Of a stretch of DNA of 64,000 nucleotides, positions 7,367-16,454 are shown one piece after another. The DNA is taken from the NCBI RefSeq assembly GCF_040930455.2, contig NZ_CP170494.1; one strand, 5' to 3'. Under the pieces are notes generated by a model. It did not search any database. It was not told the DNA's origin and worked only from the letters and a program-made list of their open reading frames with translations. How positions within the stretch are numbered: the first letter of the stretch is position 1; the number at the start of each line of letters is the position of its first letter. The position numbers and the translations under genes are program-made. The DNA comes from Neopusillimonas maritima. GTDB taxonomy: Bacteria; Pseudomonadota; Gammaproteobacteria; Burkholderiales; Burkholderiaceae_B.

Positions 7367-8493
7367 TGCGCCCCTGGAATTTTTCCGCCGGCCCTTCAGC
7401 GCTGCCATTGCCGGTGCTGGAGCAGGCTGCGCAGGAAATGACCGATTGGCATGGCAGTGGCTTGTCGGTTATGGAGATGAGTCACCGCGGCAAACATTTT
7501 CTTCAAATCATCAATGAGGCCCACGACGATCTGCGTGAGCTGTTGTCTGTTCCCGATGATTTTGAAATTTTGTTTATGCAGGGTGGTGCCACCGCTGAAA
7601 ATGCCATTATTCCGTTGAACCTGATAGGTCGTCAGGGTTTGGGCAAGGCCGATTACGTGTTATCGGGAATCTGGTCGGAAAAATCGTGCAAAGAGGCCCG
7701 GCGCTACGGCGATGTTGCCGTGGCGGGCAGCAGCGGATGCGCTTCGGTGATCAATGGTCTTTCCCAGGCGGCTTTCACTTGGTTTCCCGAACCGGCGCAA
7801 TGGCAGTTGCGCGACGATGCCGCCTATGTGCACCTGTGCAGCAATGAAACCATTGGTGGTGTGGAGTTCGTTAATTGGCCCGATCTGAATGCCTTGGGTG
7901 CGAAAGGCGTGCCGTTGGTGGTGGATGCGTCATCGCACATATTGTCGCGACCCATTGATTTTTCCAATGTTGGCTTGGTGTATGCCGGTGCTCAAAAGAA
8001 CGCAGGCCCGGCCGGCGTCACGCTGGTGATGATTCGCAAAGACTTGATTGGTCATGCTTTACCGCACTGCCCCTCGGCTTTCGACTACGCAAATGTTGCG
8101 GCTTCGGGCTCCATGTTCAATACGCCACCCACTTACGCAATTTACGTCATGGGCCTGGTATTCAAGTGGCTCAAGCAACATGGCGGGGTCGCCGCCATCG
8201 AACAGGTCAATATACAAAAAGCCAATGCGCTGTACAACTATATCGACGCCTCCGGCTTTTATGAAAACCGGGTTCATCCCAGCGTGCGTTCTCGCATGAA
8301 TGTGCCGTTCTTTCTGGCGAACGAAGCATTGAACACAACGTTCTTGGCCGAATCCGAGCAGGCGGGTTTGTTCCAGTTGAAAGGGCACAAAAGCGTAGGC
8401 GGGATGCGCGCATCCATCTACAATGCCATGCCGCTTGAGGGCGTGCAGGCGCTGGTGAGTTTCATGCAAGAGTTTGAACGTCGCCACGGATAA
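7366..8493 (+). CDS. serC: Phosphoserine aminotransferase
   Basis: A 375-residue class V PLP aminotransferase converting 3-phosphohydroxypyruvate to phosphoserine (serine synthesis) and acting on a related substrate in pyridoxal phosphate synthesis. It begins WNFSAGPSALP, contains FMQGGATAENAI, and has the PLP lysine Lys211 in AGAQKNAGPAG. The C-terminus GGMRASIYNAMPLEGV binds the substrate phosphate. The length is normal. It is translationally coupled to gyrA (one-base overlap) and is followed 12 bases later by pheA. The serC-pheA-tyrA-aroA order is classical in proteobacteria. Confidence 0.97.
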   Translation: MRPWNFSAGPSALPLPVLEQAAQEMTDWHGSGLSVMEMSHRGKHFLQIINEAHDDLRELLSVPDDFEILFMQGGATAENAIIPLNLIGRQGLGKADYVLSGIWSEKSCKEARRYGDVAVAGSSGCASVINGLSQAAFTWFPEPAQWQLRDDAAYVHLCSNETIGGVEFVNWPDLNALGAKGVPLVVDASSHILSRPIDFSNVGLVYAGAQKNAGPAGVTLVMIRKDLIGHALPHCPSAFDYANVAASGSMFNTPPTYAIYVMGLVFKWLKQHGGVAAIEQVNIQKANALYNYIDASGFYENRVHPSVRSRMNVPFFLANEALNTTFLAESEQAGLFQLKGHKSVGGMRASIYNAMPLEGVQALVSFMQEFERRHG

Positions 8494-8505
8494 GAAAAGT
8501 TTGCC

Positions 8506-9591
8506 ATGGATAAAAATTTACAGGCCAGTTTGACGCCGTTGCGTGAAGTAATTGACGCGATTGATAAGGAAATTTTGTCTTTGTTGAATCAGCGTGCCCG
8601 CACGGCACAGCAAGTTGGTGAAGTAAAAGAGGCTTTTGATGCCGCCGGCCCGGTACTGAAACCAGAGCGTGAGGCCACCTTGATTCGCCATTTGCAATCA
8701 CTGAACCAGGGCCCGTTTACGCAAGAGGGCATAGAGTCGGTATGGCGTGAAATTATTTCTGTCTGCCGTGGTCTGGAGCGCACGTTGATTGTGGCTTATC
8801 TGGGCCCGCAAGGCTCGTTTTCAGAGCAGGCCGCCTTAGAACAGTTTGGTCATTCCGTTCAAAAAATGCCGTGCGCCAATTTCGATGAAGTGTTTCGCGC
8901 GGTTGAATCGGGTCAGGCGGATATTGGCATGGTACCTGTGGAGAATTCCACAGAGGGCGCTGTCAGCCGAACACTGGATTTGTTATTAAACTCTTCTCTG
9001 AAGGTCATGGGTGAGCGCTCACTCAGTATTCAGCATTGCCTGATGACGCAATCGGGGACGATGGACGGCATTACCACGGTAATGGCGCATCCGCAGGCAT
9101 TGGCGCAATGTCAGGCATGGTTGGGTCGACACTATCCGCAACTGAGTCGCGATGCGGCGTCCAGTAATGCCGAAGCAGCGCGCGTGGCGGCTGAGAACGC
9201 CAAGGTGGCTGCGATTGCAGGGGCGGCTGCGGCAGAGGCCTGGAATTTGAAAGTTGTGGCGCCGGGTATTCAAGATGATCCGCATAATCGCACCCGCTTT
9301 CTGGTGGTGGGTGCCGACGACGTCGCTCCGTCCGGTCACGACAAAACAAGCCTTATTTTGGCAGTACCGAACCGCGCCGGTGCAGTTTATGACATGTTGG
9401 AGCCGATTGCCCGCAACGGCGTGTCGATGTCGCGGCTGGAGTCGCGACCGGCGCGCACCGGTCAGTGGGAATATTATTTCTATGTCGATATTTTGGGGCA
9501 TCAAAGCGACCCTGCCGTTAAAGCAACGCTCGTTGATTTGAAGAAACGCGCCGCTTTTTTCAAGGTGCTGGGTTCTTACCCCGTGCAATAA
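8506..9591 (+). CDS. pheA: Bifunctional chorismate mutase / prephenate dehydratase
   Basis: A 361-residue P-protein that makes phenylpyruvate from chorismate. The AroQ-type chorismate mutase occupies about residues 8-95 (LREVIDAIDKEILSLLNQRA). Prephenate dehydratase begins at about 97 (VAYLGPQGSFSEQAA), with STEGAVSRTLDLL and the signature HNRTRFLVVG. A C-terminal ACT domain from about 283 carries the phenylalanine-binding ESRPARTGQWEYYFYVD, so feedback inhibition by phenylalanine is expected. Next in the operon is tyrA for the tyrosine branch, 13 bases downstream. Confidence 0.97.
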   Translation: MDKNLQASLTPLREVIDAIDKEILSLLNQRARTAQQVGEVKEAFDAAGPVLKPEREATLIRHLQSLNQGPFTQEGIESVWREIISVCRGLERTLIVAYLGPQGSFSEQAALEQFGHSVQKMPCANFDEVFRAVESGQADIGMVPVENSTEGAVSRTLDLLLNSSLKVMGERSLSIQHCLMTQSGTMDGITTVMAHPQALAQCQAWLGRHYPQLSRDAASSNAEAARVAAENAKVAAIAGAAAAEAWNLKVVAPGIQDDPHNRTRFLVVGADDVAPSGHDKTSLILAVPNRAGAVYDMLEPIARNGVSMSRLESRPARTGQWEYYFYVDILGHQSDPAVKATLVDLKKRAAFFKVLGSYPVQ

Positions 9592-9604
9592 CGGGGCGAA
9601 TTGC

Positions 9605-10498
9605 ATGGAAAATTCTCCGCCTTTCCCGTCGATTGATGTTTTGGCCATTGTGGGCGTGGGCTTGATTGGTGGTTCGTTTGCGGCGGCGTTACGCAAAGCA
9701 GGGCGGGTTAAGCGCGTGCTGGGTGTGGGGCGGCGGCCAGGGCCGCTTGCGCAGGCCAGGCGCCTGGGCCTTATCGACGAGGCGGTATCGCTTGAAGAGG
9801 CGGCCGGGCAGGCCGACGTTATTTTGCTGGCTTCGCCGGTGGGATCCATGCCGGCTTTGTTTCGTGGGCTGGTCCCTCATTTGAGAGAAAGCACGCTGTT
9901 AACCGACGCAGGCAGTACCAAGGCCGATGTTGTGAAAGCGGCATACGAAGCCTTGGGAGAGCGCGTTGGGCAGTTCGTACCGGGCCACCCCATTGCGGGC
10001 GCTGAAAAAACCGGCCCCGAGTCTGCCGAAGCAGGCCTATATGAAGGCAGGCATGTTGTTCTCACCCCCTTGCCTGAAAACTCAGCGGTGATGCGTCAGC
10101 AGCTAACGCAGTTATGGGAAGCCGTGGGGGCACGGGTTGTACTAATGGATCCGGAAAGTCACGATCGCGCGTTGGCGTCGGTAAGCCACTTGCCCCACTT
10201 TCTGGCTTCTGTTTTTATGGAGCAGGTCGCAGCTTGCGCCGACGCCGATTTGCGTCTTGGTTTGGCCGGAACCGGTTTCCGGGATTTCACTCGTGTGGCG
10301 GCGGGGTCCGCCGAAATGTGGCGCGATATTTTTATGGCCAATCGTGAAGCGGTGTTGCGTGAGCTCAAGGATTTTCGTGTCACGCTGGATGAGGCCGAGT
10401 CGGCCTTGCGCGACGAAGATGCGCAAAAGCTTTACGACATGCTTGAACGCGCCGCCTTGGCGCGGCGCTTTTGGGGTAGCAGGAGCGGTTTGTCATGA
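9605..10498 (+). CDS. tyrA: Prephenate dehydrogenase
   Basis: A 297-residue NAD(P)-dependent dehydrogenase converting prephenate to 4-hydroxyphenylpyruvate. The Rossmann glycine motif is VGVGLIGGSFAAALRKAG (residues about 17-34). DAGSTKADVV and the conserved GHPIAGAEKTGPESA segment follow, with SHLPHFLAS in the helical dimerisation domain. It has no chorismate mutase or ACT domain, so it is the monofunctional form. The stop overlaps the aroA ATG (ATGA), indicating coupled translation. Alternative use of arogenate cannot be judged from sequence. Confidence 0.93.
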   Translation: MENSPPFPSIDVLAIVGVGLIGGSFAAALRKAGRVKRVLGVGRRPGPLAQARRLGLIDEAVSLEEAAGQADVILLASPVGSMPALFRGLVPHLRESTLLTDAGSTKADVVKAAYEALGERVGQFVPGHPIAGAEKTGPESAEAGLYEGRHVVLTPLPENSAVMRQQLTQLWEAVGARVVLMDPESHDRALASVSHLPHFLASVFMEQVAACADADLRLGLAGTGFRDFTRVAAGSAEMWRDIFMANREAVLRELKDFRVTLDEAESALRDEDAQKLYDMLERAALARRFWGSRSGLS

Positions 10499-11835
10499 GT
10501 TCTTCCGGTGTCAGAGAGGCGTTGGGTCGTCTGGCGTTGCCACCTTCCACTGAAGCGTTCGGGCAAATGACGCTGCCGGGATCCAAAAGCATTTCCAATC
10601 GTGTGTTATTACTGGCCGCACTGGCCCAGGGGCAAACGCGGATTCGGGGGTTATTGGATTCGGACGATACCCGGGTCATGCTGGCGGCGTTGGAAACGCT
10701 GGGCCTGACGCTTCAGCGGGTATCTGATACCGAAGTGTGGGTAACAGGCCAGGCGGTTTTTAAAAACCGGCAAGCAGATTTGTTTCTTGGAAATGCCGGC
10801 ACGGCGTTTCGGCCGCTTACTGCGGCACTGGCCCTGATGGGGGGGGATTTCCGGTTGTCGGGTGTGCCGCGCATGCATGAACGACCGATTGGCGATCTGG
10901 TCGACGCTTTGCAGCAACTGGGGGCCGGGATTCAATATGAGGGCCAGACGGGGTATCCGCCTTTGAAAATTTCACCCGCGCAGACAACCGTGAATCCCTT
11001 CACGCGCGTTAAGGGGTCGGTTTCCAGCCAGTTTCTTACTGCTTTGCTCATGGCGGCGCCGCTGGCTACAGCCCGAATGGGGCAACCCCTTGTTATTGAG
11101 GTCGAGGGTGACCTGATTTCGAAACCCTATATTTTGATCACGCTTAATTTAATGGCGTATTTCGGCGTGCAGGTTAAACGTGAAGGTTGGTCCCGCTTTA
11201 CGGTGCCGGCTGACGCACACTATGTTTCGCCGGGCGATATCATGGTCGAGGGCGACGCCTCTTCAGCTTCGTACTTTATGGCGTTGGGTGCAATTGGGGG
11301 CGGGCCGGTTACCGTACATGGCGTGGGTGCCGACAGTATTCAGGGAGATATTGCCTTTGCACAAACGCTGGAGGAAATGGGGGCGCAGGTGAATTGGGGC
11401 GCGCATTCGGTTTCTGTTTCAGGGCCGTGTGTGGCCAAGGGGGCGCGGTTACGTGCCTTCGATAAAGATTTCAACCTTATTCCCGACGCGGCGATGACGG
11501 CAGCTGCTTTGGCCCTGTACGCTGACGGCCCTTGCCGGTTGCGCAATATTGGAAGCTGGCGCGTAAAAGAGACCGATCGAATCCACGCGATGCATACTGA
11601 ATTGGCCAAACTGGGCGCGCAAGTTGAGTCTGGGCCGGACTGGCTAAGCGTTACCCCTCCGGCAACGCCCGACAGTTGGCGGGCGGCCGAGATTGAAACC
11701 TACGACGACCATCGGATGGCCATGTGCTTTTCACTGGCAGCGTTTGGTCCGGTACCGGTAATTATTCTTGATCCTGGATGCGTTAGCAAAACTTTTCCTG
11801 ATTATTTCAACATCTATAGCAAACTGGTGAAATGA
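10495..11835 (+). CDS. aroA: 3-phosphoshikimate 1-carboxyvinyltransferase (EPSP synthase)
   Basis: A 446-residue EPSP synthase, the penultimate shikimate-pathway step joining PEP to shikimate-3-phosphate. Motifs are LPGSKSISNR (substrate Lys/Ser), LGNAGTAFRPL, RMHERPIGDL, SSQFLTALLMA, IPDAAMTAAALA and WRVKETDRI, then DDHRMAMCF. NAGTAFRPL has Phe where many homologues have Met. About 20 extra residues precede the first motif. It starts inside the tyrA stop and ends inside the cmk start (both ATGA overlaps), so tyrA-aroA-cmk form one translationally coupled block. Confidence 0.97.
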   Translation: MSSSGVREALGRLALPPSTEAFGQMTLPGSKSISNRVLLLAALAQGQTRIRGLLDSDDTRVMLAALETLGLTLQRVSDTEVWVTGQAVFKNRQADLFLGNAGTAFRPLTAALALMGGDFRLSGVPRMHERPIGDLVDALQQLGAGIQYEGQTGYPPLKISPAQTTVNPFTRVKGSVSSQFLTALLMAAPLATARMGQPLVIEVEGDLISKPYILITLNLMAYFGVQVKREGWSRFTVPADAHYVSPGDIMVEGDASSASYFMALGAIGGGPVTVHGVGADSIQGDIAFAQTLEEMGAQVNWGAHSVSVSGPCVAKGARLRAFDKDFNLIPDAAMTAAALALYADGPCRLRNIGSWRVKETDRIHAMHTELAKLGAQVESGPDWLSVTPPATPDSWRAAEIETYDDHRMAMCFSLAAFGPVPVIILDPGCVSKTFPDYFNIYSKLVK

Positions 11836-12506
11836 CGATTAATACGCAAGATGTTCCGGTCATTGCGATTGATGGGCCGACCGCATCCGGCAAGGGCACA
11901 GTGGCACAGCGTGTGGCACAGCATTTGGGTTGGGCGGTGCTTGATAGTGGTGCGTTGTATCGTCTGACTGCTCTGGCTTGCATGCAAAATGGAGTGGCCG
12001 ACAGCGATGAAGCCGAAGCGGCACGAATTGCCGCCGGCCTGGATGTGCAATTTCATAATGGCGCGATCTGGCTGGGTGGCCACGATGTAACCGCAGCGAT
12101 TCGTGAGGAACCCGTTGGTGTGTTCGCTTCCCGCATAGCCGCTTTCGGTATGGTTCGACAGGCACTATTGGAGCGCCAGCGTGCATTCAGGCGGCTGCCT
12201 GGGCTGGTGGCCGATGGCCGGGATATGGGTACGGTTGTCTTTCCAAATGCACCTTTAAAAATATTTTTGGTGGCCGATGTTGCGGCGCGCGCTGAAAGAC
12301 GCTGTAAGCAGTTGAAGGAAAAGGGTTTTTCTGCTAACCTTTCTAGTTTGATGGAGGATCTGCAGGCGCGCGATGAGCGTGACCGTACCCGCAGCAATGC
12401 ACCGCTGGTACCTGCACCTGATGCCATCATCATTGATTCTTCAAATTTAACCATTGAAGAAACCGTGAATGCAGTACTCGACCACTGGTCGAAAATTGGG
12501 GCCTGA
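11832..12506 (+). CDS. cmk: Cytidylate kinase
   Basis: A 224-residue nucleoside monophosphate kinase phosphorylating CMP and dCMP. The P-loop is IDGPTASGKGTVAQ (residues about 10-23), followed by VLDSGALYRLTAL, the CMP-binding DGRDMGTVVFP and the lid RDERDRTRSNAPL. The ATGA overlap with aroA fits the common aroA-cmk-rpsA arrangement. The 121 bases between cmk and rpsA contain an imperfect hairpin (12565-12589) followed by TGTGTTTTT. Confidence 0.96.
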   Translation: MTINTQDVPVIAIDGPTASGKGTVAQRVAQHLGWAVLDSGALYRLTALACMQNGVADSDEAEAARIAAGLDVQFHNGAIWLGGHDVTAAIREEPVGVFASRIAAFGMVRQALLERQRAFRRLPGLVADGRDMGTVVFPNAPLKIFLVADVAARAERRCKQLKEKGFSANLSSLMEDLQARDERDRTRSNAPLVPAPDAIIIDSSNLTIEETVNAVLDHWSKIGA

Positions 12507-12564
12507 ATTTAGCTGGAAGCCGCGTTATTCCAACGTATTCAGTTTTTCAGGCAATGTTTAACTC

Positions 12565-12596
12565 CACTGGGGCAATGGTTGCCTTGGTGTGTTTTT
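12565..12596 (+). other. Hairpin with T-run in the rpsA leader
   Basis: CACTGGGGCAA can pair with TTGCCTTGGTG (several G-U pairs, three-base loop), followed by TGTGTTTTT. It could be a weak terminator/attenuator after cmk or part of an S1 autoregulatory leader. Both are inference from position only. Confidence 0.3.
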
Positions 12597-12627
12597 ACCG
12601 GCCATCTTGGCCTATGGATTGAATTTA

Positions 12628-14346
12628 ATGTCCTCAACTTTAACCCCTGAAGCCGCTATTGGCGGCGAAAGCTTTGCCGATCTTTTTGCTGAAAGTCTGA
12701 AAACCCAAGACATGAAGTCTGGCGAAGTTATTTCGGCAGAAGTCCTTCGTGTTGATCACAATTTCGTCGTTGTTAACGCCGGCCTTAAATCGGAAGCTTT
12801 GATTCCGCTGGAAGAGTTCCTGAATGATCAGGGCGAGCTGGAAGTCAAGGAAGGTGATTTTGTTTCGGTTGCGATTGATTCGCTCGAAAATGGCTACGGC
12901 GACACCATTCTGTCGCGTGATCGCGCCAAGCGCCTGTCGGCCTGGCTGTCGCTCGAACAGGCGTTGGAATCCGGCGAACTGGTTAACGGCACCATCACCG
13001 GCAAAGTGAAGGGTGGTCTTACTGTCATGACGAACGGTATCCGCGCATTCCTGCCCGGCTCACTGGTCGACATGCGTCCTGTTAAAGACACCACGCCCTA
13101 TGAGGGCAAAACGCTTGATTTCAAAGTTATCAAGCTCGATCGCAAGCGCAACAACGTTGTGCTGTCGCGCCGTGCGGTGCTTGAGGCCAGCATGGGCGAA
13201 GAGCGCGAAAAGCTGCTCGAAACATTGCACGAAGGTGCGGTTGTCAAAGGTATCGTCAAGAACATCACCGACTACGGTGCGTTTATCGACCTGGGCGGTA
13301 TCGACGGTCTGTTGCACATTACCGACATGGCGTGGCGCCGTGTGCGTCATCCTTCTGAAGTTCTGTCCGTTGGCCAGGAAGTGGAAGCCAAAGTACTCAA
13401 GTTCGATCAAGAGAAGAGCCGTGTTTCACTGGGTGTGAAGCAATTGGGTGAAGATCCCTGGATCGGTCTGGCACGTCGTTACCCACAAGGTACACGTTTG
13501 TTCGGTAAAGTCACCAACCTCACCGACTACGGTTCATTTGTCGAGGTTGAAGACGGTATTGAAGGCCTGGTTCACGTTTCCGAAATGGATTGGACCAACA
13601 AGAACGTTGACCCACGCAAAGTCGTCACCCTGGGTGAAGAAGTTGAAGTCATGGTTCTGGAAATCGATGAAGATCGTCGTCGTATTTCGTTGGGTATGAA
13701 GCAGTGCCGCCAGAACCCGTGGGAAGAGTTCGCCATGAACTTCAAGCGCGGTGACAAGGTTAGCGGTGCAATCAAATCCATCACTGATTTTGGCGTATTC
13801 GTGGGCTTGCCAGGTGGTATCGACGGTCTGGTGCATTTGTCCGACCTGTCCTGGTCCGATACAGGTGAAGAAGCCGTTCGCAACTTCAAGAAGGGCGATG
13901 AGATCGAAGCCGTTGTCTTGGGTATCGATACCGATAAAGAGCGTATTTCCCTGGGCATCAAGCAACTTGAGGGCGACCCCTTCAACAACTTCGTTGCTAC
14001 TTACGACAAGGGTGCAGTTGTTCCCGGCGTGATCAAATCAGTTGAAGCGAAAGGGGCTGTTATCAATCTGTCGCTCGACGTCGATGGCTATCTGCGTGCT
14101 TCTGAAATTTCCAGTGGTCGTGTTGAAGACGCCACAACGGTATTGAAAGAAGGCGAAAGCGTTGAAGCCATGATCATTAACGTTGATCGCAAGGCGCGTT
14201 CCATTCAGTTGTCCATCAAGGCTCGTGATAACGCTGAAACCGCTGAAACACTGCAGCGTATGACTGAGGCAAGTGCATCGTCCGGTACAACGAATCTGGG
14301 TGCATTGCTGAAAGCCAAGCTCGACCAGCAACGCGACGACGGTTAA
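12628..14346 (+). CDS. rpsA: 30S ribosomal protein S1
   Basis: A 572-residue RNA-binding protein that recruits mRNA to the 30S subunit. It contains six S1 repeats. The first two are the degenerate ribosome-binding ones; the later ones are marked by DYGAFIDLGGIDGLLHITDM, DYGSFVEVEDGIEGLVHVSE and DFGVFVGLPGGIDGLVHLSD. The frame is open 13 codons upstream, but family members begin MSS-like and continue GGESFADLFAES, so the ATG at 12628 is chosen. No strong Shine-Dalgarno precedes it, which is usual for rpsA. ihfB follows five bases after the stop, as in many proteobacteria. Confidence 0.97.
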   Translation: MSSTLTPEAAIGGESFADLFAESLKTQDMKSGEVISAEVLRVDHNFVVVNAGLKSEALIPLEEFLNDQGELEVKEGDFVSVAIDSLENGYGDTILSRDRAKRLSAWLSLEQALESGELVNGTITGKVKGGLTVMTNGIRAFLPGSLVDMRPVKDTTPYEGKTLDFKVIKLDRKRNNVVLSRRAVLEASMGEEREKLLETLHEGAVVKGIVKNITDYGAFIDLGGIDGLLHITDMAWRRVRHPSEVLSVGQEVEAKVLKFDQEKSRVSLGVKQLGEDPWIGLARRYPQGTRLFGKVTNLTDYGSFVEVEDGIEGLVHVSEMDWTNKNVDPRKVVTLGEEVEVMVLEIDEDRRRISLGMKQCRQNPWEEFAMNFKRGDKVSGAIKSITDFGVFVGLPGGIDGLVHLSDLSWSDTGEEAVRNFKKGDEIEAVVLGIDTDKERISLGIKQLEGDPFNNFVATYDKGAVVPGVIKSVEAKGAVINLSLDVDGYLRASEISSGRVEDATTVLKEGESVEAMIINVDRKARSIQLSIKARDNAETAETLQRMTEASASSGTTNLGALLKAKLDQQRDDG

Positions 14347-14351
14347 TTGGT

Positions 14352-14714
14352 GTGACTAAGTCAGAACTGATCGCCTTATTGGCCACCCGGTATCCGCAAC
14401 TTGCGTTGCGTGATACCGATCTGGCTGTGAAAACGGTGCTTGAAGCCATGACTCAAGCGTTGGCCGATGGCCAGCGCATTGAAATCCGTGGCTTCGGCAG
14501 TTTCTCTTTATCGAAGCGGGCGCCTCGTGTGGGGCGTAATCCCAAATCAGGAGAAAAAGTCATGGTACCGGGTAAACAGGTTCCTCATTTCAAGGCCGGC
14601 AAAGAGCTGCGTGAGCGGGTTGACGCGGCATTTGAGCAGGAACAGGCCGGCAACAAGGCAGAGAAAGCTGAACTTTTTCCAACGTCGTACGACACGAAAA
14701 TTGCGCATGGCTAG
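14352..14714 (+). CDS. ihfB: Integration host factor subunit beta
   Basis: A 120-residue DNA-bending protein of the HU/IHF family, partner of IHF-alpha in recombination, transcription and nucleoid structure. It starts at GTG 14352 (MTKSELIALLA). IEIRGFGSFSLSKR is followed by RVGRNPKSGEKVMVPGK, containing the Pro that intercalates DNA, and HFKAGKELRERV. The last 25 or so residues form a Lys/Glu-rich tail longer than in E. coli IhfB. It is co-transcribed with rpsA and closed by a terminator at 14752-14780. Confidence 0.95.
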   Translation: MTKSELIALLATRYPQLALRDTDLAVKTVLEAMTQALADGQRIEIRGFGSFSLSKRAPRVGRNPKSGEKVMVPGKQVPHFKAGKELRERVDAAFEQEQAGNKAEKAELFPTSYDTKIAHG

Positions 14715-14751
14715 CTAACGCACGCCAAAGCAAATTTGCTGTATCGAAGAA

Positions 14752-14780
14752 GCCGGAACCCGCAATGGTTCCGGTTTTTT
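14752..14780 (+). terminator. Rho-independent terminator after ihfB
   Basis: The arms GCCGGAACC and GGTTCCGGT pair around a CGCAAT loop, apart from a G-T at the base, followed by TTTTTT. It ends the rpsA-ihfB part of the gene chain, so lapA probably has its own promoter in 14781-14862. Confidence 0.85.
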
Positions 14781-14862
14781 CATTTCAGATGTGTCCGGGC
14801 GGCTGCCCTCGATAAATTCCCTTTACAATTGTCATCACTGAAATATTTGCGGAGCCATTGTC

Positions 14863-15183
14863 ATGCGCTATATCGTATGGGCATTGCGACTGATTATCTT
14901 TGTCGTTGTTTTATTGTTTGCCTTGAAGAACACGAATCCGGTTGAGGTCGGCTTCTATGGTGACCATGTTGTGTCGGGTGTGCCACTTATTGTCGTCATG
15001 CTGGTGGCGTTTGTTATTGGTATTGCGTTTGCGCTGCTTGCTGTCGTGCCGGCCACGCTGCGCCGCAGGCGGGAATTGAAAAAAGCCCAACGTGAGGTTC
15101 AACGCTTGCAGGACAGCCTTGCAACGCGGGAAGTTCAGGGGCATTCGGATCCTGAGCCGGCCGTACCGTTGGCACCGCTGTAG
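14863..15183 (+). CDS. lapA: Lipopolysaccharide assembly protein A
   Basis: A 106-residue inner-membrane protein of the LapA (DUF1049) family, which works with LapB to control LPS synthesis through LpxC turnover. Two transmembrane helices are visible: LIIFVVVLLFAL (about 9-20) and VPLIVVMLVAFVIGIAFALLAV (about 41-62). They are separated by KNTNPVEVGFYG and followed by a basic cytoplasmic coiled-coil tail (RRRRELKKAQREVQRLQ). GCGGAG upstream of the ATG is a good Shine-Dalgarno. lapB follows 41 bases downstream. Confidence 0.88.
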   Translation: MRYIVWALRLIIFVVVLLFALKNTNPVEVGFYGDHVVSGVPLIVVMLVAFVIGIAFALLAVVPATLRRRRELKKAQREVQRLQDSLATREVQGHSDPEPAVPLAPL

Positions 15184-15224
15184 TACCTTTTTACTGCCTG
15201 ATTCCAATATACAAGGCTTGATAC

Positions 15225-16454
15225 ATGGATTTTGAACCGTGGTGGCTCATTGCCGTTCCCGTTCTGTTTGGTTTGGGCTGGATTGCTGCGCGCGTGGATA
15301 TTCGGCAAATGTTGTCTGAAACCCGCAGTTTGCCCGACTCTTACTTCAAGGGTCTGAACTTTATACTCAATGAAGAGCCCGACCGTGCAATTGATGCATT
15401 TGTCGAGGTGGCCAAGCTCGATCCTGAGACGACGGAGCTGCATTTTGCATTGGGGAGTTTGTTCCGGCGCCGGGGTGAAATGGAACGGGCGATTCGGGTG
15501 CACCAAAGTTTGTTGTCGCGTGCCGATTTACCGCAAGCAGAGCGCGAGCACGCATTGCATGAAATAGCGCACGATTATTTGAAAGCGGGCATGCTTGATC
15601 GCGCCGAAGAGGCTTTCTTACAGGTGGAGCATACACGTTTTGCCGTTTCAGCCGTGCGAGCCCTGATTAGAATTTATGAGTCTGAGCACGATTGGCCTCG
15701 GGCAATAGAGGCGGTAAAGCGTTTAACTGCGTTGGTTGATGAGCCTGTTCCGCAGTTGGTTCATTATCAGTGTGAACAGGCGCTGAGTGCGTTGTCGCAA
15801 AAGCCGGCCAAGCTCGACGTTGCACAAACTGCCCTTGATGCCGCAGAGAATGCGGCCGGAATCCTTAAAGTGCAACGAAAAGGGGCGGCATATCAGGCTC
15901 GTATTGCCATATTACGGGCAGCGTTGTGTCGTGCCAAAGGTGAGTCGGGTCCAGAACGGGTTTATTTGGAATCGATTTTGTCCGATGCCCCTGATTACGC
16001 CGGCCTGGTGGCGGCGGATCTTCTTGAAAACTATCGCCAGTCCGGCCATACGGACCAAGGCCTGGCTATCTTGAAGTCGCACTACGCCTTGTATCCATCG
16101 CTTGATTTGTTCAATCTGGTCTTTCGTGAACTGCGCAGCCAGGAAGGTTATGGTCCGGCATGGGCTTTTGCAAGGGAAGCGCTGCGTTCGACGCCGTCTT
16201 TACTGGGGCTCGACCGTCTTCTTGAGGCGGAACTGGCGGTTGATCACCGAGCTCAAGCTGATTCCCCCGCGGCAACGGCTGTAGCTCAGGCCGACCTCAG
16301 CCTGCTGCGTAGTCTTATTCATAAGCACAGTCAGCGTTTAGATCGTTATGCCTGCACCCAATGCGGCTTCGAGGCACGCAATTATTATTGGCAATGCCCG
16401 GGTTGCAATGCGTGGGAAACCTATCCACCCCGGCGCCTGGAGGAAATAAGATGA
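15225..16454 (+). CDS. lapB: Lipopolysaccharide assembly protein B (YciM)
   Basis: A 409-residue protein anchored by one N-terminal helix (WWLIAVPVLFGLGWIAARVD). A series of TPR repeats follows (e.g. YFKGLNFILNEEPDRAIDAF, HFALGSLFRRRGEMERAI), and a C-terminal rubredoxin-like metal site provides four Cys: YACTQCGFEA and YWQCPGCNAWE. LapB acts as an adaptor between FtsH, LpxC and the LPS export machinery. Its stop overlaps the hldA start (ATGA). With lapA upstream and hldA-hldD downstream, this is an LPS-biogenesis cluster. Confidence 0.95.
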   Translation: MDFEPWWLIAVPVLFGLGWIAARVDIRQMLSETRSLPDSYFKGLNFILNEEPDRAIDAFVEVAKLDPETTELHFALGSLFRRRGEMERAIRVHQSLLSRADLPQAEREHALHEIAHDYLKAGMLDRAEEAFLQVEHTRFAVSAVRALIRIYESEHDWPRAIEAVKRLTALVDEPVPQLVHYQCEQALSALSQKPAKLDVAQTALDAAENAAGILKVQRKGAAYQARIAILRAALCRAKGESGPERVYLESILSDAPDYAGLVAADLLENYRQSGHTDQGLAILKSHYALYPSLDLFNLVFRELRSQEGYGPAWAFAREALRSTPSLLGLDRLLEAELAVDHRAQADSPAATAVAQADLSLLRSLIHKHSQRLDRYACTQCGFEARNYYWQCPGCNAWETYPPRRLEEIR

